In this document: in pieces, positions 48,913 through 57,624 of the stretch
How positions within the stretch are numbered: position 1 is the first letter of the stretch
Layout: every line of letters starts with the position of its first letter
Source: Halobacillus_B rhizosphaerae
GTDB lineage: Bacteria > Bacillota > Bacilli > Bacillales > Halobacillaceae
DNA length: 64,000 nt
Assembly (NCBI RefSeq): GCF_046719735.1
Contig: NZ_JAUTWQ010000008.1
Span: 124,001 to 188,000, forward strand
Direction of reading: 5' to 3'
Position numbers and translations under genes: made by a program
The notes under the pieces: generated by a model
What the model saw: only the letters and a program-made list of their open reading frames with translations
Told to the model about the DNA's origin: nothing
Databases searched by the model: none

Positions 48913-49911
48913 ATGGAATTAACAGCAGGAAAAAAACGAGGATTACAGCAAATTTCGGATGAAAATAATATCATTATCGCAACCGCCATGGATCAACGAG
49001 GTTCGCTCGGCAAAATGATCCGCAGTTATAATGAAAGCATTTCTTACGCAGAAGGACTGCAGCAGTTCAAGGCCGGAGTCAGTGAAGTACTGGGGAATTC
49101 ATCTTCTTCACTCTTACTGGATCCCGAATATGGGTGGGAAGCGACTGAAAAGCTCAGTAAAGACATCGGGCTCATTATGGCATATGAGAAGACCGGCTAT
49201 GATGCTAATGAGAAAGGCCGCCTGCCTAATCTGGTGGATGAATGGTCTGTGCAAGACTTAGTCAACGAAGGGGTCAGCGCCCTGAAACTATTAATCTATT
49301 ATGATCATAACGAGGAAGAAAAGTTTAATCGAATTAAGAAAACGTTGATCAAACGAGTCGGAGATGAATGCAAGCAGAATGATCTCTTATTTATATTAGA
49401 GCCTGTCTCCTACAGCGCTAAAGGACTGGATGCGAAGAGTCCTGAATTTGCGAAAGATAAGCCAGCCATTATTGAGTATTTTATGGAAGAGTTTTCGAAA
49501 GAAGCCTACAGCATTGATCTGTTGAAAGTGGAGGTGCCTGTCGCAATTTACCATATCGAAGGCTACGATCACCATGAGAAATATTCCCCTGTCTTTACTA
49601 AAGAACAGGCAGCAGAACTGTATTTAAAATGTTCAGAGTTAAGCAAGGTGCCGTTTATTTATTTAAGCGGCGGGGTGACAAACGAGCAGTTCATCGAAAC
49701 CTTGTATTTTGCAAGAGATTCAAATGCCAAGTTTAGCGGCGTACTCTGCGGCAGAGCGACGTGGAAAGACGGCATTCGCATTTTTGCAGAAGAGGGAGCA
49801 GAGTCCTTCCATGATTGGCTGAAGTCAGACGGGATGGACAACTTAAAGAAAGTAACAGAGGCTACGAAAGCGGCAGCTACTTCATGGACGTATTTCACGG
49901 ACAAAGCATAG
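48913..49911 (+). CDS. lacD: Tagatose-1,6-bisphosphate aldolase, class I
   Basis: A 332-aa TIM-barrel aldolase that splits tagatose-1,6-bisphosphate into dihydroxyacetone phosphate and glyceraldehyde-3-phosphate. Schiff-base Lys205 in LLKVEVPV aligns with the catalytic Lys205 of S. aureus LacD. The N-terminus (TAGKKRGLQQISDENNIIIATAMDQRGSL) and FIYLSGGV phosphate loop fit. GGAG is about 11 nt upstream of the ATG. YihT-like sulfofructose aldolases are related, but the full context favours LacD. It closes the operon, with a terminator following. Confidence 0.92.
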   Translation: MELTAGKKRGLQQISDENNIIIATAMDQRGSLGKMIRSYNESISYAEGLQQFKAGVSEVLGNSSSSLLLDPEYGWEATEKLSKDIGLIMAYEKTGYDANEKGRLPNLVDEWSVQDLVNEGVSALKLLIYYDHNEEEKFNRIKKTLIKRVGDECKQNDLLFILEPVSYSAKGLDAKSPEFAKDKPAIIEYFMEEFSKEAYSIDLLKVEVPVAIYHIEGYDHHEKYSPVFTKEQAAELYLKCSELSKVPFIYLSGGVTNEQFIETLYFARDSNAKFSGVLCGRATWKDGIRIFAEEGAESFHDWLKSDGMDNLKKVTEATKAAATSWTYFTDKA

Positions 49912-49936
49912 GATTTCGCTGAGGCTAAGACAAGCG

Positions 49937-49985
49937 ACAGATAACCCGAACCTTTCATATAGTGGTTCGGGTTATCTGTGGTTTC
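49937..49985 (+). terminator. Terminator of the amino-sugar operon
   Basis: Sixteen-bp perfect stem ACAGATAACCCGAACC / GGTTCGGGTTATCTGT (49937-49952, 49964-49979), followed by GGTTTCTTT. Confidence 0.88.
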
Positions 49986-50169
49986 TTTAAATGAAGGGAA
50001 CGCTGTCTCCAACTTGATCAGTAGGAAATTGCCAAAAGAGATGTTCCGTCTATTCTTTTCCTATGTCCTTGAACATAAGAAGGTAGAAATTATCTGGAAA
50101 AAAATATAAAAAAATGAAACTTTTAGCGTGGTCAATCGTCTCAACAGGTAGCAGGAAAGGATGATGAAT

Positions 50170-50472
50170 ATGAAGAATCTAGCTACTATTGGAGGAGTCC
50201 TCGGAATTCTAATTTCCATTACCGCGCAGTTATTTGCGGTTATAGACGATTCCTATACCTTTGGAAACATCTGGTTCTTAGGGGTGTTGGCGGGAATTCT
50301 CAGTATTATTGGAGCGGCCATGCTCAACAAAAATAAACAAATGGGAAGTATCTTATTAATCGTTTCCAGCTTCATCGGCTACTACGGAATTGGTTTTCTT
50401 TACTTACTGCCAGGGTTAATAACGTTATTTATCGGGATGTATGTGCAATTTAGAAGAGAATACAGCCACTAG
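50170..50472 (+). CDS. DUF4064-like membrane protein
   Basis: A 100-aa protein with four hydrophobic segments (ATIGGVLGILISITAQLFAV; LGVLAGILSIIGAAML; GSILLIVSSFIGYYGIG; LLPGLITLFIGMYV). The layout with Lys-rich loop NKNKQMG is that of DUF4064 proteins. AGGAAAGG is about 9 nt before ATG 50170; ATG 50161 is too close. Function unknown; a terminator follows. Confidence 0.75.
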   Translation: MKNLATIGGVLGILISITAQLFAVIDDSYTFGNIWFLGVLAGILSIIGAAMLNKNKQMGSILLIVSSFIGYYGIGFLYLLPGLITLFIGMYVQFRREYSH

Positions 50473-50504
50473 TCATGCGAAGGTATGCCTGTGATATTGG
50501 AAAG

Positions 50505-50536
50505 AGCACTGACCTTAATGGTTTGTGCTTTTTTTG
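50505..50536 (+). terminator. Terminator after the DUF4064-like gene
   Basis: Stem AGCAC / GTGCT (50505-50509, 50525-50529) with inner ACC/GGT, followed by TTTTTTT. Confidence 0.75.
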
Positions 50537-50604
50537 TGTGGGAAGTTGTAAATAAATTCACTAAGGTGTTAAATTACACTATATTAAAAAGGGAAGGTGA
50601 AATC

Positions 50605-50700
50605 TTGTTTAAGTCCAAACAAGTGATTCTATTTATTACGATGATCCCGGTATGGATTCGAAAGGCGATTCGTCAAATGAAATTTGGAAAAGTACCTTGA
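50605..50700 (+). CDS. 31-aa basic peptide
   Basis: TTG 50605 with AAGGTG 6 nt upstream opens a 31-aa frame starting MFKSKQVILFITMIPVWI, then a strongly basic tail (RKAIRQMKFGK). It would be a short membrane-associating peptide. The frame can be extended upstream, but no better start exists. No family recognised. Confidence 0.4.
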   Translation: MFKSKQVILFITMIPVWIRKAIRQMKFGKVP

Positions 50701-50806
50701 ATCTTGTTAAGTGAAAATAAAGCAGGAGTTTAGTACAATTTATCGAATATACATACTTGAATACATGTAAGCGTTTTATTAAATTCATAATTATGAGGAG
50801 GCCGTT

Positions 50807-51202
50807 ATGGGAAGAGTCGTTCATTTTGAAATTCATGTAGAAGATATGGATCGCGCGATGAAGTTTTATGGTGAGGTGTTTGGTTGGAAGTTTGAGGACT
50901 GGAGTGAATTTGCAGGCATGCCTTATCAAGGAGCGGTTACCGGCGATGAAGGTGAAATGGGGATTAACGGAGCCTTGATGCAGCGCCAGGGTCCCCCGCC
51001 AGAAGTCAACCAGGCTGTGAATGGCTTTGCTTGTACTTTGGGCGTGGAAGACTTCGATGAGACTGCTTCGATGATTGCGGAGCATGGCGGCAGAGTGGCC
51101 ATGGAGAAATATGCGCTGCCCGGAATGGCCTGGCAGGGATACTTTATTGATACCGAAGGAAATATTTTCGGTATTCACCAGCCGGATGAAAACGCCAAAT
51201 AA
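50807..51202 (+). CDS. VOC-family protein
   Basis: A 131-aa glyoxalase-fold protein (GRVVHFEIHVEDMDRAMKFYGEVFGWKFEDWSEFAGMPYQGAV; FIDTEGNIFGIHQPDENAK). Metal-ligand candidates His and Glu appear in HFEIHVE and the last strand. GAGGAGG precedes the ATG. It resembles the YdeN/CatE-unlike stand-alone VOC proteins of unknown substrate. Monocistronic. Confidence 0.9.
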   Translation: MGRVVHFEIHVEDMDRAMKFYGEVFGWKFEDWSEFAGMPYQGAVTGDEGEMGINGALMQRQGPPPEVNQAVNGFACTLGVEDFDETASMIAEHGGRVAMEKYALPGMAWQGYFIDTEGNIFGIHQPDENAK

Positions 51203-51258
51203 CCGTATTATTTAAGAGAAAGACCGTCGAGAAGCGGGACAACCAAACAGAAATGGAA

Positions 51259-51296
51259 AAACACCTCCGAGTGATGCGATCATTCGGAGGTGTTTA
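51259..51296. terminator. Terminator between convergent genes
   Basis: Twelve-bp stem AAACACCTCCGA / TCGGAGGTGTTT (51259-51270, 51284-51295); A/T runs flank both sides. Confidence 0.85.
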
Positions 51297-51311
51297 GTAT
51301 GGAGTCTAAAG

Positions 51312-51632
51312 CTATTTGGTTTCTTCTAAGAAGTGATCTGACGCAACTGATTTATATTTCATTAGATAAGGGAGTGGTAAAGAAGTCAAAACAAAATAAA
51401 TAATAGCGAAGGTTACAATAAAAAGCTGTGAAAGTTCTAACTTTGAATTAGCGAAAGGAATAAAGAGAGCAATTGGAATGATAAAAAGACTATTTATTAG
51501 TCGAGAATAGAAATATAGTCTGTGTTTTTGTCCGCATTCTTTGCAAAGGATAGGCTTATAGTTCATCCACAAGGATAAATAAATATGAGTCCAACTAAAT
51601 GATTGGCCGCAGTTTTGGCATTTCTGAATCAA
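51312..51632 (-). CDS. TIGR04104-type zinc-ribbon membrane protein
   Basis: A 106-aa protein: N-terminal zinc ribbon CQNCGQSFSWTHIYLSLWMNYKPILCKECG (two CxxC pairs), then two or three hydrophobic segments. This matches the TIGR04104 family. TTG 51632 is chosen, with GGGAGGTG about 8 nt upstream; the ATG at 51659 precedes that site. Function is unknown; the ribbon is probably cytoplasmic. Confidence 0.82.
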   Translation of the reverse strand: MIQKCQNCGQSFSWTHIYLSLWMNYKPILCKECGQKHRLYFYSRLINSLFIIPIALFIPFANSKLELSQLFIVTFAIIYFVLTSLPLPYLMKYKSVASDHFLEETK

Positions 51633-51767
51633 GTTAACTACACCTCCCGCATAATACATGATGCTTTTATTTGGAAATATTTACATTTAAAGTTTAACAT
51701 AAGCCGTTTCTTCTGAGAATGTCGGGCTGCTCTTGGTTGATCGTCTTCTAATTCTGTCTTTCCAAAA

Positions 51768-51814
51768 AAATAAAAACCAACAGAACCCTTTTGAATAAGG
51801 AAGTTCTGTTGGTT
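51768..51814 (-). terminator. Terminator of gnd
   Basis: Twelve-bp stem AACCAACAGAAC / GTTCTGTTGGTT (51775-51786, 51803-51814), followed on the minus strand by TTTTATTTTTTT. Confidence 0.9.
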
Positions 51815-51855
51815 ATTTTCACTCTTGAAGGGGAGAACCTTGTAATCTAAGATCT

Positions 51856-53274
51856 CTATTCCTGCCACTCCGTATGGAATGTGCCTTCTTTGTCTAAGCG
51901 CTGATACGTATGCGCTCCAAAGTAGTCACGCTGCGCCTGCAAGAGATTGGCTGGGAGCTTCTCGGTGCGATAGCTGTCGTAATAAGCGAGCGCACTGGAT
52001 AACGCTGGAACAGGGATGCCGTGCAGAGCCGCAAGAGAGACAACCTTTCTCAAGGATGTATGATAGTGATTGGCAATGTCTTTAAAGTAGGGATCAAGCA
52101 AGAGGTTGTTTAAGTCTTGCTTTTTGTCATACGCTTCTTTGATTTTTTGCAGGAACTGGGCACGGATGATGCAGCCGCCGCGGAAGATCATCGCAATATT
52201 GCCATAGTCCAGATTCCATTCGTATTCTTTAGAAGCTGCACCCATTTGAGCAAATCCTTGGGCATAAGAACAGATCTTACTGAAGTACAGTGCCTGGCGA
52301 AGCTCTTCCACGACCTCATCTTTCGCAAGCTCACTGCCGGCAGCTTCTGGTCCTTCAAGCACCTGGCTTGCTTCGACACGCTCGTTTTTCAATGCGGAGA
52401 TAAAGCGGGCATATACCGACTCGGTGATGATTGACTGAGGAACACCAAGGTCAAGCGCACTTTGGCTCGCCCATTTACCGGTTCCTTTTTGACCAGCTGT
52501 ATCCAGGATATTATCTAACAGCAGGGTACCTTGATTCACATCGTCTTCCTTCTTGAAAATCTCCGCTGTGATTTCAATCAGGTAGCTGTCCAATTCCCCT
52601 TGATTCCAAGTAGAGAACACGTCATGGAGTTCTGCACCGTCCATCTTCAGGACATTTTTCAAAATGAAATAAATTTCTGAAATAAGCTGCATGTCACCGT
52701 ATTCGATGCCGTTGTGTACCATTTTCACGTAGTGGCCGGAACCGTCTGGACCTGTATAAGCAGCACATGGCTCACCATCCACCTGAGCCGCAATAGATTT
52801 CAGTAAAGGTTCGATATGATCGTAAGCCGTCTTGGAACCTCCTGCCATAATCGATGGACCATTCAAAGCACCTTCTTCACCGCCGGAAACACCAGTACCA
52901 ATAAAGTTGATCCCGGAATCCTTCATACGCTCATAGCGCTCGATGGAATCTTTGTAGAACGTATTCCCGCCGTCAATGATGATATCCCCTTTGTCTAAGT
53001 GAGGAAGAAGAGCATCAATGGTCGCATCCGTTGGCTTACCGGCTTTCACCATTAATAGAATCGTTCTAGGCTTTTCAAGAGATGCTACGAAGTCTTCAAT
53101 CTTCTCGCTGCCTTTAAAATTCTTTCCCTTAGCTTCATTTTCCAAAAAGCGTTCGGTTCTTTCATAGGTCCGGTTGAAAACGGATACAAAATAGCCTCTG
53201 CTTTCGATGTTCAGGGCAAGGTTCTTACCCATTACGGTTAATCCGACAACGCCAACATTCTTTAAATAAGACAT
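51856..53274 (-). CDS. gndA: 6-Phosphogluconate dehydrogenase (decarboxylating)
   Basis: A 472-aa oxidative pentose-phosphate enzyme that turns 6-phosphogluconate and NADP into ribulose-5-phosphate, CO2 and NADPH. The cofactor motif is GLTVMGKNLA, and FNRTYE after strand 2 fits NADP. Substrate and catalytic residues lie in GTGVSGGEEGALNGPSIM and HYVKMVHNGIEYGDMQ (Lys and His conserved). The C-terminal tail ending HTEWQE folds over the partner subunit. The start has AGGAGT upstream. It is monocistronic with its own promoter. Confidence 0.96.
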   Translation of the reverse strand: MSYLKNVGVVGLTVMGKNLALNIESRGYFVSVFNRTYERTERFLENEAKGKNFKGSEKIEDFVASLEKPRTILLMVKAGKPTDATIDALLPHLDKGDIIIDGGNTFYKDSIERYERMKDSGINFIGTGVSGGEEGALNGPSIMAGGSKTAYDHIEPLLKSIAAQVDGEPCAAYTGPDGSGHYVKMVHNGIEYGDMQLISEIYFILKNVLKMDGAELHDVFSTWNQGELDSYLIEITAEIFKKEDDVNQGTLLLDNILDTAGQKGTGKWASQSALDLGVPQSIITESVYARFISALKNERVEASQVLEGPEAAGSELAKDEVVEELRQALYFSKICSYAQGFAQMGAASKEYEWNLDYGNIAMIFRGGCIIRAQFLQKIKEAYDKKQDLNNLLLDPYFKDIANHYHTSLRKVVSLAALHGIPVPALSSALAYYDSYRTEKLPANLLQAQRDYFGAHTYQRLDKEGTFHTEWQE

Positions 53275-53333
53275 TTCGATTCGACTCCTTTGGTATGTAT
53301 AAATTTTTGAAAAATTATTTCTTCTTAGTTTGT

Positions 53334-53361
53334 ATTATACATAAAAAAATTTTCTTGTAAA
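53334..53361 (-). promoter_or_regulatory. Sigma-A promoter of gnd
   Basis: On the minus strand, TTTACA (53356-53361), 16 nt, TATAAT (53334-53339), 60 nt before the start codon. Confidence 0.75.
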
Positions 53362-53527
53362 TGTAAAGTGAAGGGAATTTTTTTTCAGTGATGAGGGAGA
53401 AAGACGCCAAACACACTGAGGCATCAGGGTTTTGCAGAGATCAACCTCTAAAATAGGACAAATTTACTTATTTTTGAAACCTGATCGCGTACTTGTTAGT
53501 CCTAAGAGAAGAAAGGGAGGGAAGCGC

Positions 53528-54082
53528 ATGGAAAACATATCCGATACTAATCCTGATGATTTTACTAAGGAAGAGCTGAACTCCTGGTTAGATCAAATCA
53601 TGGACGCCTACTCTAGGAATGTTTATTTGTTAGCTTATTCCTACATAAAAGATAAAAGCATGGCTGAGGATATCTCACAGGATGTATTTATCAAAGTGTA
53701 TCATCAGTTAAATCAATTTCGCGGTGAGGCAGCTCTTTCCTCTTGGATATACAGAATTACCGTGAATCGATCCAAGGATGTTCTGCGCCGGATAAAACTT
53801 GCCCAATTGAAATATCCATTAAAATATTTCGAAAAGGAGCAAGAGACCGAAAGTACGGAAGCCACCTATGAAAAGCAAAATCAGAAGGAGCAGGTATTGG
53901 CTGCGGTTCTTTCTCTGCCGGTGAAATATCGGGAAGTTCTAGTTCTGTTCTATTTTCATGATCAATCCATCGAAACGATTAGTACAGCACTGAAAGAAAA
54001 TGAGAATACAGTCAAAACTAGGCTTTCACGCGGGAGAGAGAAATTAAAGTCCAATCCAATTCTACGAGAGGGGCTGATGTAG
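53528..54082 (+). CDS. ECF RNA polymerase sigma factor
   Basis: A 184-aa sigma factor. Region 2 is NVYLLAYSYIKDKSMAEDISQDVFIKVYHQLNQFRGEAALSSWIYRI and region 4 is LPVKYREVLVLFYFHDQSIETISTALKENENTVKTRLSRGREKLK. ATG 53528 follows GGGAGGG; the frame upstream lacks a site. The partner gene begins in the next base after the stop. It belongs to the SigV/SigM-like style of membrane-stress sigma factors, but the regulon is unknown. Confidence 0.93.
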   Translation: MENISDTNPDDFTKEELNSWLDQIMDAYSRNVYLLAYSYIKDKSMAEDISQDVFIKVYHQLNQFRGEAALSSWIYRITVNRSKDVLRRIKLAQLKYPLKYFEKEQETESTEATYEKQNQKEQVLAAVLSLPVKYREVLVLFYFHDQSIETISTALKENENTVKTRLSRGREKLKSNPILREGLM

Positions 54083-55387
54083 ATGGGAGATTTATTCAAA
54101 AACACTAAACAATACTATCAAGATGAGTATTTCGATAACGAAACTCATGAGAGAATTAAGCGGAAGGTCAAATCTTCCATCCATCAACACCCAAAGAAGA
54201 GCAAAAGAATGCCTTATTTCATCGCCGCTGCTGGGCTGTTTCTTACGCTCGTGATGGGGTCCGCCCTTCTCTCTCCATCCGTATCCAAAGTGATGGCGGA
54301 GTTCCCTCTGATTGGATATCTATTCGATTCTAAAGACCCTGCACCGCTTGTTTCCGAAATGGAGAACTATCTGAAGTCTGAGGGTTATCCTATTTATTAT
54401 ATTGATGATAACTTCCAGAAAAAGGAATATGAAATTGCAGTCAAAGGGAGCGATCCCTACTTTCTAGGAATGAAAGACAAGATTCATGAAAAAGCGCTGG
54501 ATTTTTTGGAAGATAAGGGGCTGGATGCTTATTCAGTCAAAGTAGTTCAAGATGTAAAAAAAGAAGGATCTGTACCGGAGAAAAAAAGTGAAACGCTTAT
54601 AAAGGAAGAAAAGGCGATTAAGGAAGATCTGGAGAAAAGGGGATATTCCATAGGGTTAGCTTTCTATATTCCTCGTTCTAAGACTTTTACCATAGGATTG
54701 AAAGAAGACAAACAGGCTTTTTCAAACAATCATTCTGTAGTCAAAGAAGAAGCTTCTAAGCTGCTTGAAAAGTATCATAGAGATGAATATAAAGTAGAGA
54801 TTTTCAGGTATGTGGAAGGGTCTTTTATCGAAAATGTGACATCCAGTGGCTGGGCCCGAACAGATCCAGGATTTAGAACTGCAGATGTTTTAAGCAGTTA
54901 TGTCGAAGAAGCTCTCTCAGAGAGAAACCTACCTTACCAAGGCATCCAAGTACAGTTTCCAGACCATTCTATAACCGGGAGTGCCTGGGGATTTCAAACG
55001 AATGCAGAGACGTTAAAATCTGCGCTTCCCAAAAAATTTGATACCGTTGATTTCGGGTCTTATCATGTCAAAGTAAAAATATTAAGTAGAGAAAAAATGG
55101 CAAGAGGAGAAAAAGCCCGTCAGCTTAGCCGCACATTGGCGATTGCACTGGCTGGTCAGAAGAAATTGCATGTAAAAACAGTAGGATCGTCGCTTGCACA
55201 TCACACTTTTTCCATTGGTGTCAGCACGACCTTGAGCCCGAATAGTAAGGATAAAGAGCAGGTGATGGAAGATGTGAAAGCCCAGATTAAGGACTTTTTC
55301 TCTTCACGGGAAGGAAAAGATTTTCTGCAAGGTAATGATTATGAAATAGAATTCCATGATAAGAACGGGGATCTTATCTCAAATTAG
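54083..55387 (+). CDS. Probable anti-sigma factor with DUF4030-like repeats
   Basis: A 434-aa single-pass membrane protein: an N-terminal cytoplasmic segment (about 1-44), one helix (MPYFIAAAGLFLTLVMGSALL, about 43-64) and a large outer region with several related alpha/beta units (VSEMENYLKSEGYPIYYIDD..., EDLEKRGYSIGLAFYIPRSK..., VEEALSERNLPYQGIQVQF). This is the layout of DUF4030/DUF4179 partners of ECF factors. It abuts the sigma gene with no gap, so stoichiometric coupling is likely. Confidence 0.82.
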   Translation: MGDLFKNTKQYYQDEYFDNETHERIKRKVKSSIHQHPKKSKRMPYFIAAAGLFLTLVMGSALLSPSVSKVMAEFPLIGYLFDSKDPAPLVSEMENYLKSEGYPIYYIDDNFQKKEYEIAVKGSDPYFLGMKDKIHEKALDFLEDKGLDAYSVKVVQDVKKEGSVPEKKSETLIKEEKAIKEDLEKRGYSIGLAFYIPRSKTFTIGLKEDKQAFSNNHSVVKEEASKLLEKYHRDEYKVEIFRYVEGSFIENVTSSGWARTDPGFRTADVLSSYVEEALSERNLPYQGIQVQFPDHSITGSAWGFQTNAETLKSALPKKFDTVDFGSYHVKVKILSREKMARGEKARQLSRTLAIALAGQKKLHVKTVGSSLAHHTFSIGVSTTLSPNSKDKEQVMEDVKAQIKDFFSSREGKDFLQGNDYEIEFHDKNGDLISN

Positions 55388-55476
55388 TTAGTACGAACAA
55401 TAAGGAGAAGGGGATCCAATTCAATCGATCTGTTGAGTTAAGGGTCCCCTGCCATTCTCTTAGATTTGAGCTATTA

Positions 55477-55677
55477 TTAAAGAGTGGGTTTATAGTGTTT
55501 GAATTTGTAAACTTTATAAATAATATTGCTGACAAAAACTAACTCAACCACCATATAAAAGAGGGGCATGATCTTCCCGTCGCTGGATTCAGGAAAATAA
55601 AAGATGCTGAACAAGCCAAAGAGGGTGAAGATTAAGGTAATGTCTATTATTCTATTTAACTTTTCATTTTTAAACAT
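55477..55677 (-). CDS. Small membrane protein
   Basis: A 66-aa protein with two hydrophobic segments (about 12-28 and 38-55) and a basic tail (YKVYKFKHYK). GGAGGAGAT precedes ATG 55677. No family recognised. Confidence 0.6.
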   Translation of the reverse strand: MFKNEKLNRIIDITLIFTLFGLFSIFYFPESSDGKIMPLFYMVVELVFVSNIIYKVYKFKHYKPTL

Positions 55678-55738
55678 ACGATCTCCTCCAATGTAAACCG
55701 GAATTAAGTGCTGACTTGAGGAGGTTGATTAGTTCCGG

Positions 55739-56032
55739 TTATTTATTGTATTTCTCTTTATTGATTTCTTCTTTTAAACGGAAGCATTGCTCTACATCGA
55801 TGTCATACCCATTTGCTATCCCTAAAATATAATAAAGGACATCATATAATTCTTCTTCAATGGTTCCTTTGATTGTTCCTTCCTGTTCCAGTCGTTTATC
55901 TTTCCTCAGCACTTCTAAAAGCTCTCCAACTTCTTCAATAAGTTTTTGGAAATAGGCGGTTTTTAGTTCGGGTTGGAAATCTTGAGATTTAATATAATGC
56001 TGTAATTCTTTAATCGTTATATTGTTATCCAT
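55739..56032 (-). CDS. MazG-like nucleotide pyrophosphohydrolase
   Basis: A 97-aa all-alpha NTP pyrophosphohydrolase of the MazG-like group. Metal ligands are in EEVGE (33-37) and EELYD (60-64), the ExxE...ExxxD signature. Such proteins hydrolyse aberrant or excess (d)NTPs and act as dimers. AAGGAG lies 7 nt before ATG 56032. Monocistronic. Confidence 0.87.
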   Translation of the reverse strand: MDNNITIKELQHYIKSQDFQPELKTAYFQKLIEEVGELLEVLRKDKRLEQEGTIKGTIEEELYDVLYYILGIANGYDIDVEQCFRLKEEINKEKYNK

Positions 56033-56199
56033 CTTTATCTCCTTTTACATTCAGCCTAAAGTTAACCTATCACTAGAGAAGTTATCTTAATAGAGGTGTT
56101 TTGTTCCTTAAATAGTAATACATCAAGTTATAGATTGTAAAATATTACCTTTTAAAGGCTTTGCAGTAGCAAGCGGGCTCATGCAGAAAGATTCAGGAT

Positions 56200-56249
56200 A
56201 AAGAAGTCAGCCAGGATCCTGAAGCTATTCGGCAGCAGGACCCTGGCTG
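56200..56249 (-). terminator. Probable terminator of the glycerate operon
   Basis: Thirteen-bp stem with one mismatch (56208-56220 / 56237-56249) begins 5 nt after the gntP-family stop; the following minus-strand sequence ACTTCTTTATCC is only weakly T-rich. Confidence 0.55.
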
Positions 56250-56253
56250 GATA

Positions 56254-57612
56254 TTATACAAATATAAACCATAAAATCGATGTGACAATAATAGCGGCAA
56301 TACCTTGCAGCAGTGTTCCCATAGTCTGAGCTTTATACGCTTGGGTAATGGACATGCCGCTGAATTCTTTCACCACCCAGAAATAACTGTCATTCACGTG
56401 AGAAACGACCATCGCTCCTGCACCAACTGACATGACCACAAGTGAAAGCGGTACGGCTCCGTCTATACCGATTTGCGTAAGCAGTGGAGCAATGAGGGTG
56501 GAGGTTATGACAATCGCAGCGGTGGAAGAACCTTGAGCACTTTTCAACGCTGCGGCAATGACGAAGGGGATGAAGATAAACAGCGCCCCTGAAGCTAGGT
56601 CATTATTGCCGATGCCTTTGATAATTTCTGCCACACTGGTTGCTTTAATGACGGATCCGAACGCTCCGCCAGCTCCGGTAATTAATAGAATCGGAGCAGC
56701 TTCTTTTATACCATGTCCTACCCATTGGGTTAACGTTTCCTCGTCGTATTTAGGAAGGAGCGTAAAGGCGAACAGCACACCGACAAGTAAGGCGACAACT
56801 GGCGCACCGAGGAATAAGAAGAAGCTGAAAATGCCGCCTTCCCAACCGGCAAAAGTAATCACCGAGCTGAAGGCGATGAGCAGGATTGGAATGAAAATCG
56901 GGGCAAAGGCCTTCGGAGTCGAGGGCATATCACCAAATCCGCTCACGACCTCATTGTAATCATACATCGAGGAATCTTCATCGCTTTCAATATGAATCTT
57001 TGGACCGGCTTTGATGGCCCAAATGTATCCAACGATAACGGTGGGGATAGCGACGATAAAACCAAAGAGAATCACTGTACCTAAGTAGTTTTCTGCTCCA
57101 ATGTTACCTGCAGCCGCAATCGGTCCTGGAGTCGGCGGTACCAGGGTATGAGTAGCAAAGAGACCGGTCGATAAGGCAATCGCCATCGACGCCACCGTTA
57201 CTTTAGCTTTATTTGCAAGCGCTTTCTTTAATGACGATAAAATGACATAGCCAGAATCACAGAAGACAGGAATGCTGACCAGCGATCCGATCACACTCAT
57301 CGCCAGCTGCGGCCGTTTCTCTCCAACAATCCGCAGCACGACTTCTGCCATTCTTAAGGCGGCGCCTGACTTTTCCAAAATGACTCCGATAATCGTTCCG
57401 AAGACTATGACTAGGCCGATACCTCCCATCAAACCGCCAAAACCACCGTTAATCGCTTCAACGACATCACTTAAAGGCAGACCGGCCACTATGCCAATCC
57501 CAAAGGCGCCGATTAATAAGGAAAGAAAGGGATGAAGATTAAATTTCGCTGTTGCCACAATTACAAATAATACTCCTACTACAATAACGAGAATAAGTCC
57601 GAATCCGTCCAT
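56254..57612 (-). CDS. GntP-family sugar-acid:proton symporter
   Basis: A 452-aa permease with about twelve hydrophobic segments of the GntP/DsdX family (LGTVILFGFIVAIPTVIVGYIWAIKAGPKI; THTLVPPTPGPIAAAGNIGA; SVGAGAMVVSHVNDSYFWVVKEFSGMS). It sits 12 nt after the glycerate kinase gene and shares its operon, so glycerate is the likeliest substrate rather than gluconate. Uptake is driven by protons. Confidence 0.9.
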   Translation of the reverse strand: MDGFGLILVIVVGVLFVIVATAKFNLHPFLSLLIGAFGIGIVAGLPLSDVVEAINGGFGGLMGGIGLVIVFGTIIGVILEKSGAALRMAEVVLRIVGEKRPQLAMSVIGSLVSIPVFCDSGYVILSSLKKALANKAKVTVASMAIALSTGLFATHTLVPPTPGPIAAAGNIGAENYLGTVILFGFIVAIPTVIVGYIWAIKAGPKIHIESDEDSSMYDYNEVVSGFGDMPSTPKAFAPIFIPILLIAFSSVITFAGWEGGIFSFFLFLGAPVVALLVGVLFAFTLLPKYDEETLTQWVGHGIKEAAPILLITGAGGAFGSVIKATSVAEIIKGIGNNDLASGALFIFIPFVIAAALKSAQGSSTAAIVITSTLIAPLLTQIGIDGAVPLSLVVMSVGAGAMVVSHVNDSYFWVVKEFSGMSITQAYKAQTMGTLLQGIAAIIVTSILWFIFV

Positions 57613-57624
57613 GCTTTCACTCCT

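Noticed and set aside
41962..49911. A sulfoquinovose (sulfo-EMP) operon, since YihT resembles LacD and YihV is a PfkB kinase
   Set aside because: The SIS enzyme does not resemble YihS, no sulfolactaldehyde reductase or sulfoquinovosidase is present, and LacC plus LacD together fit tagatose phosphates better.
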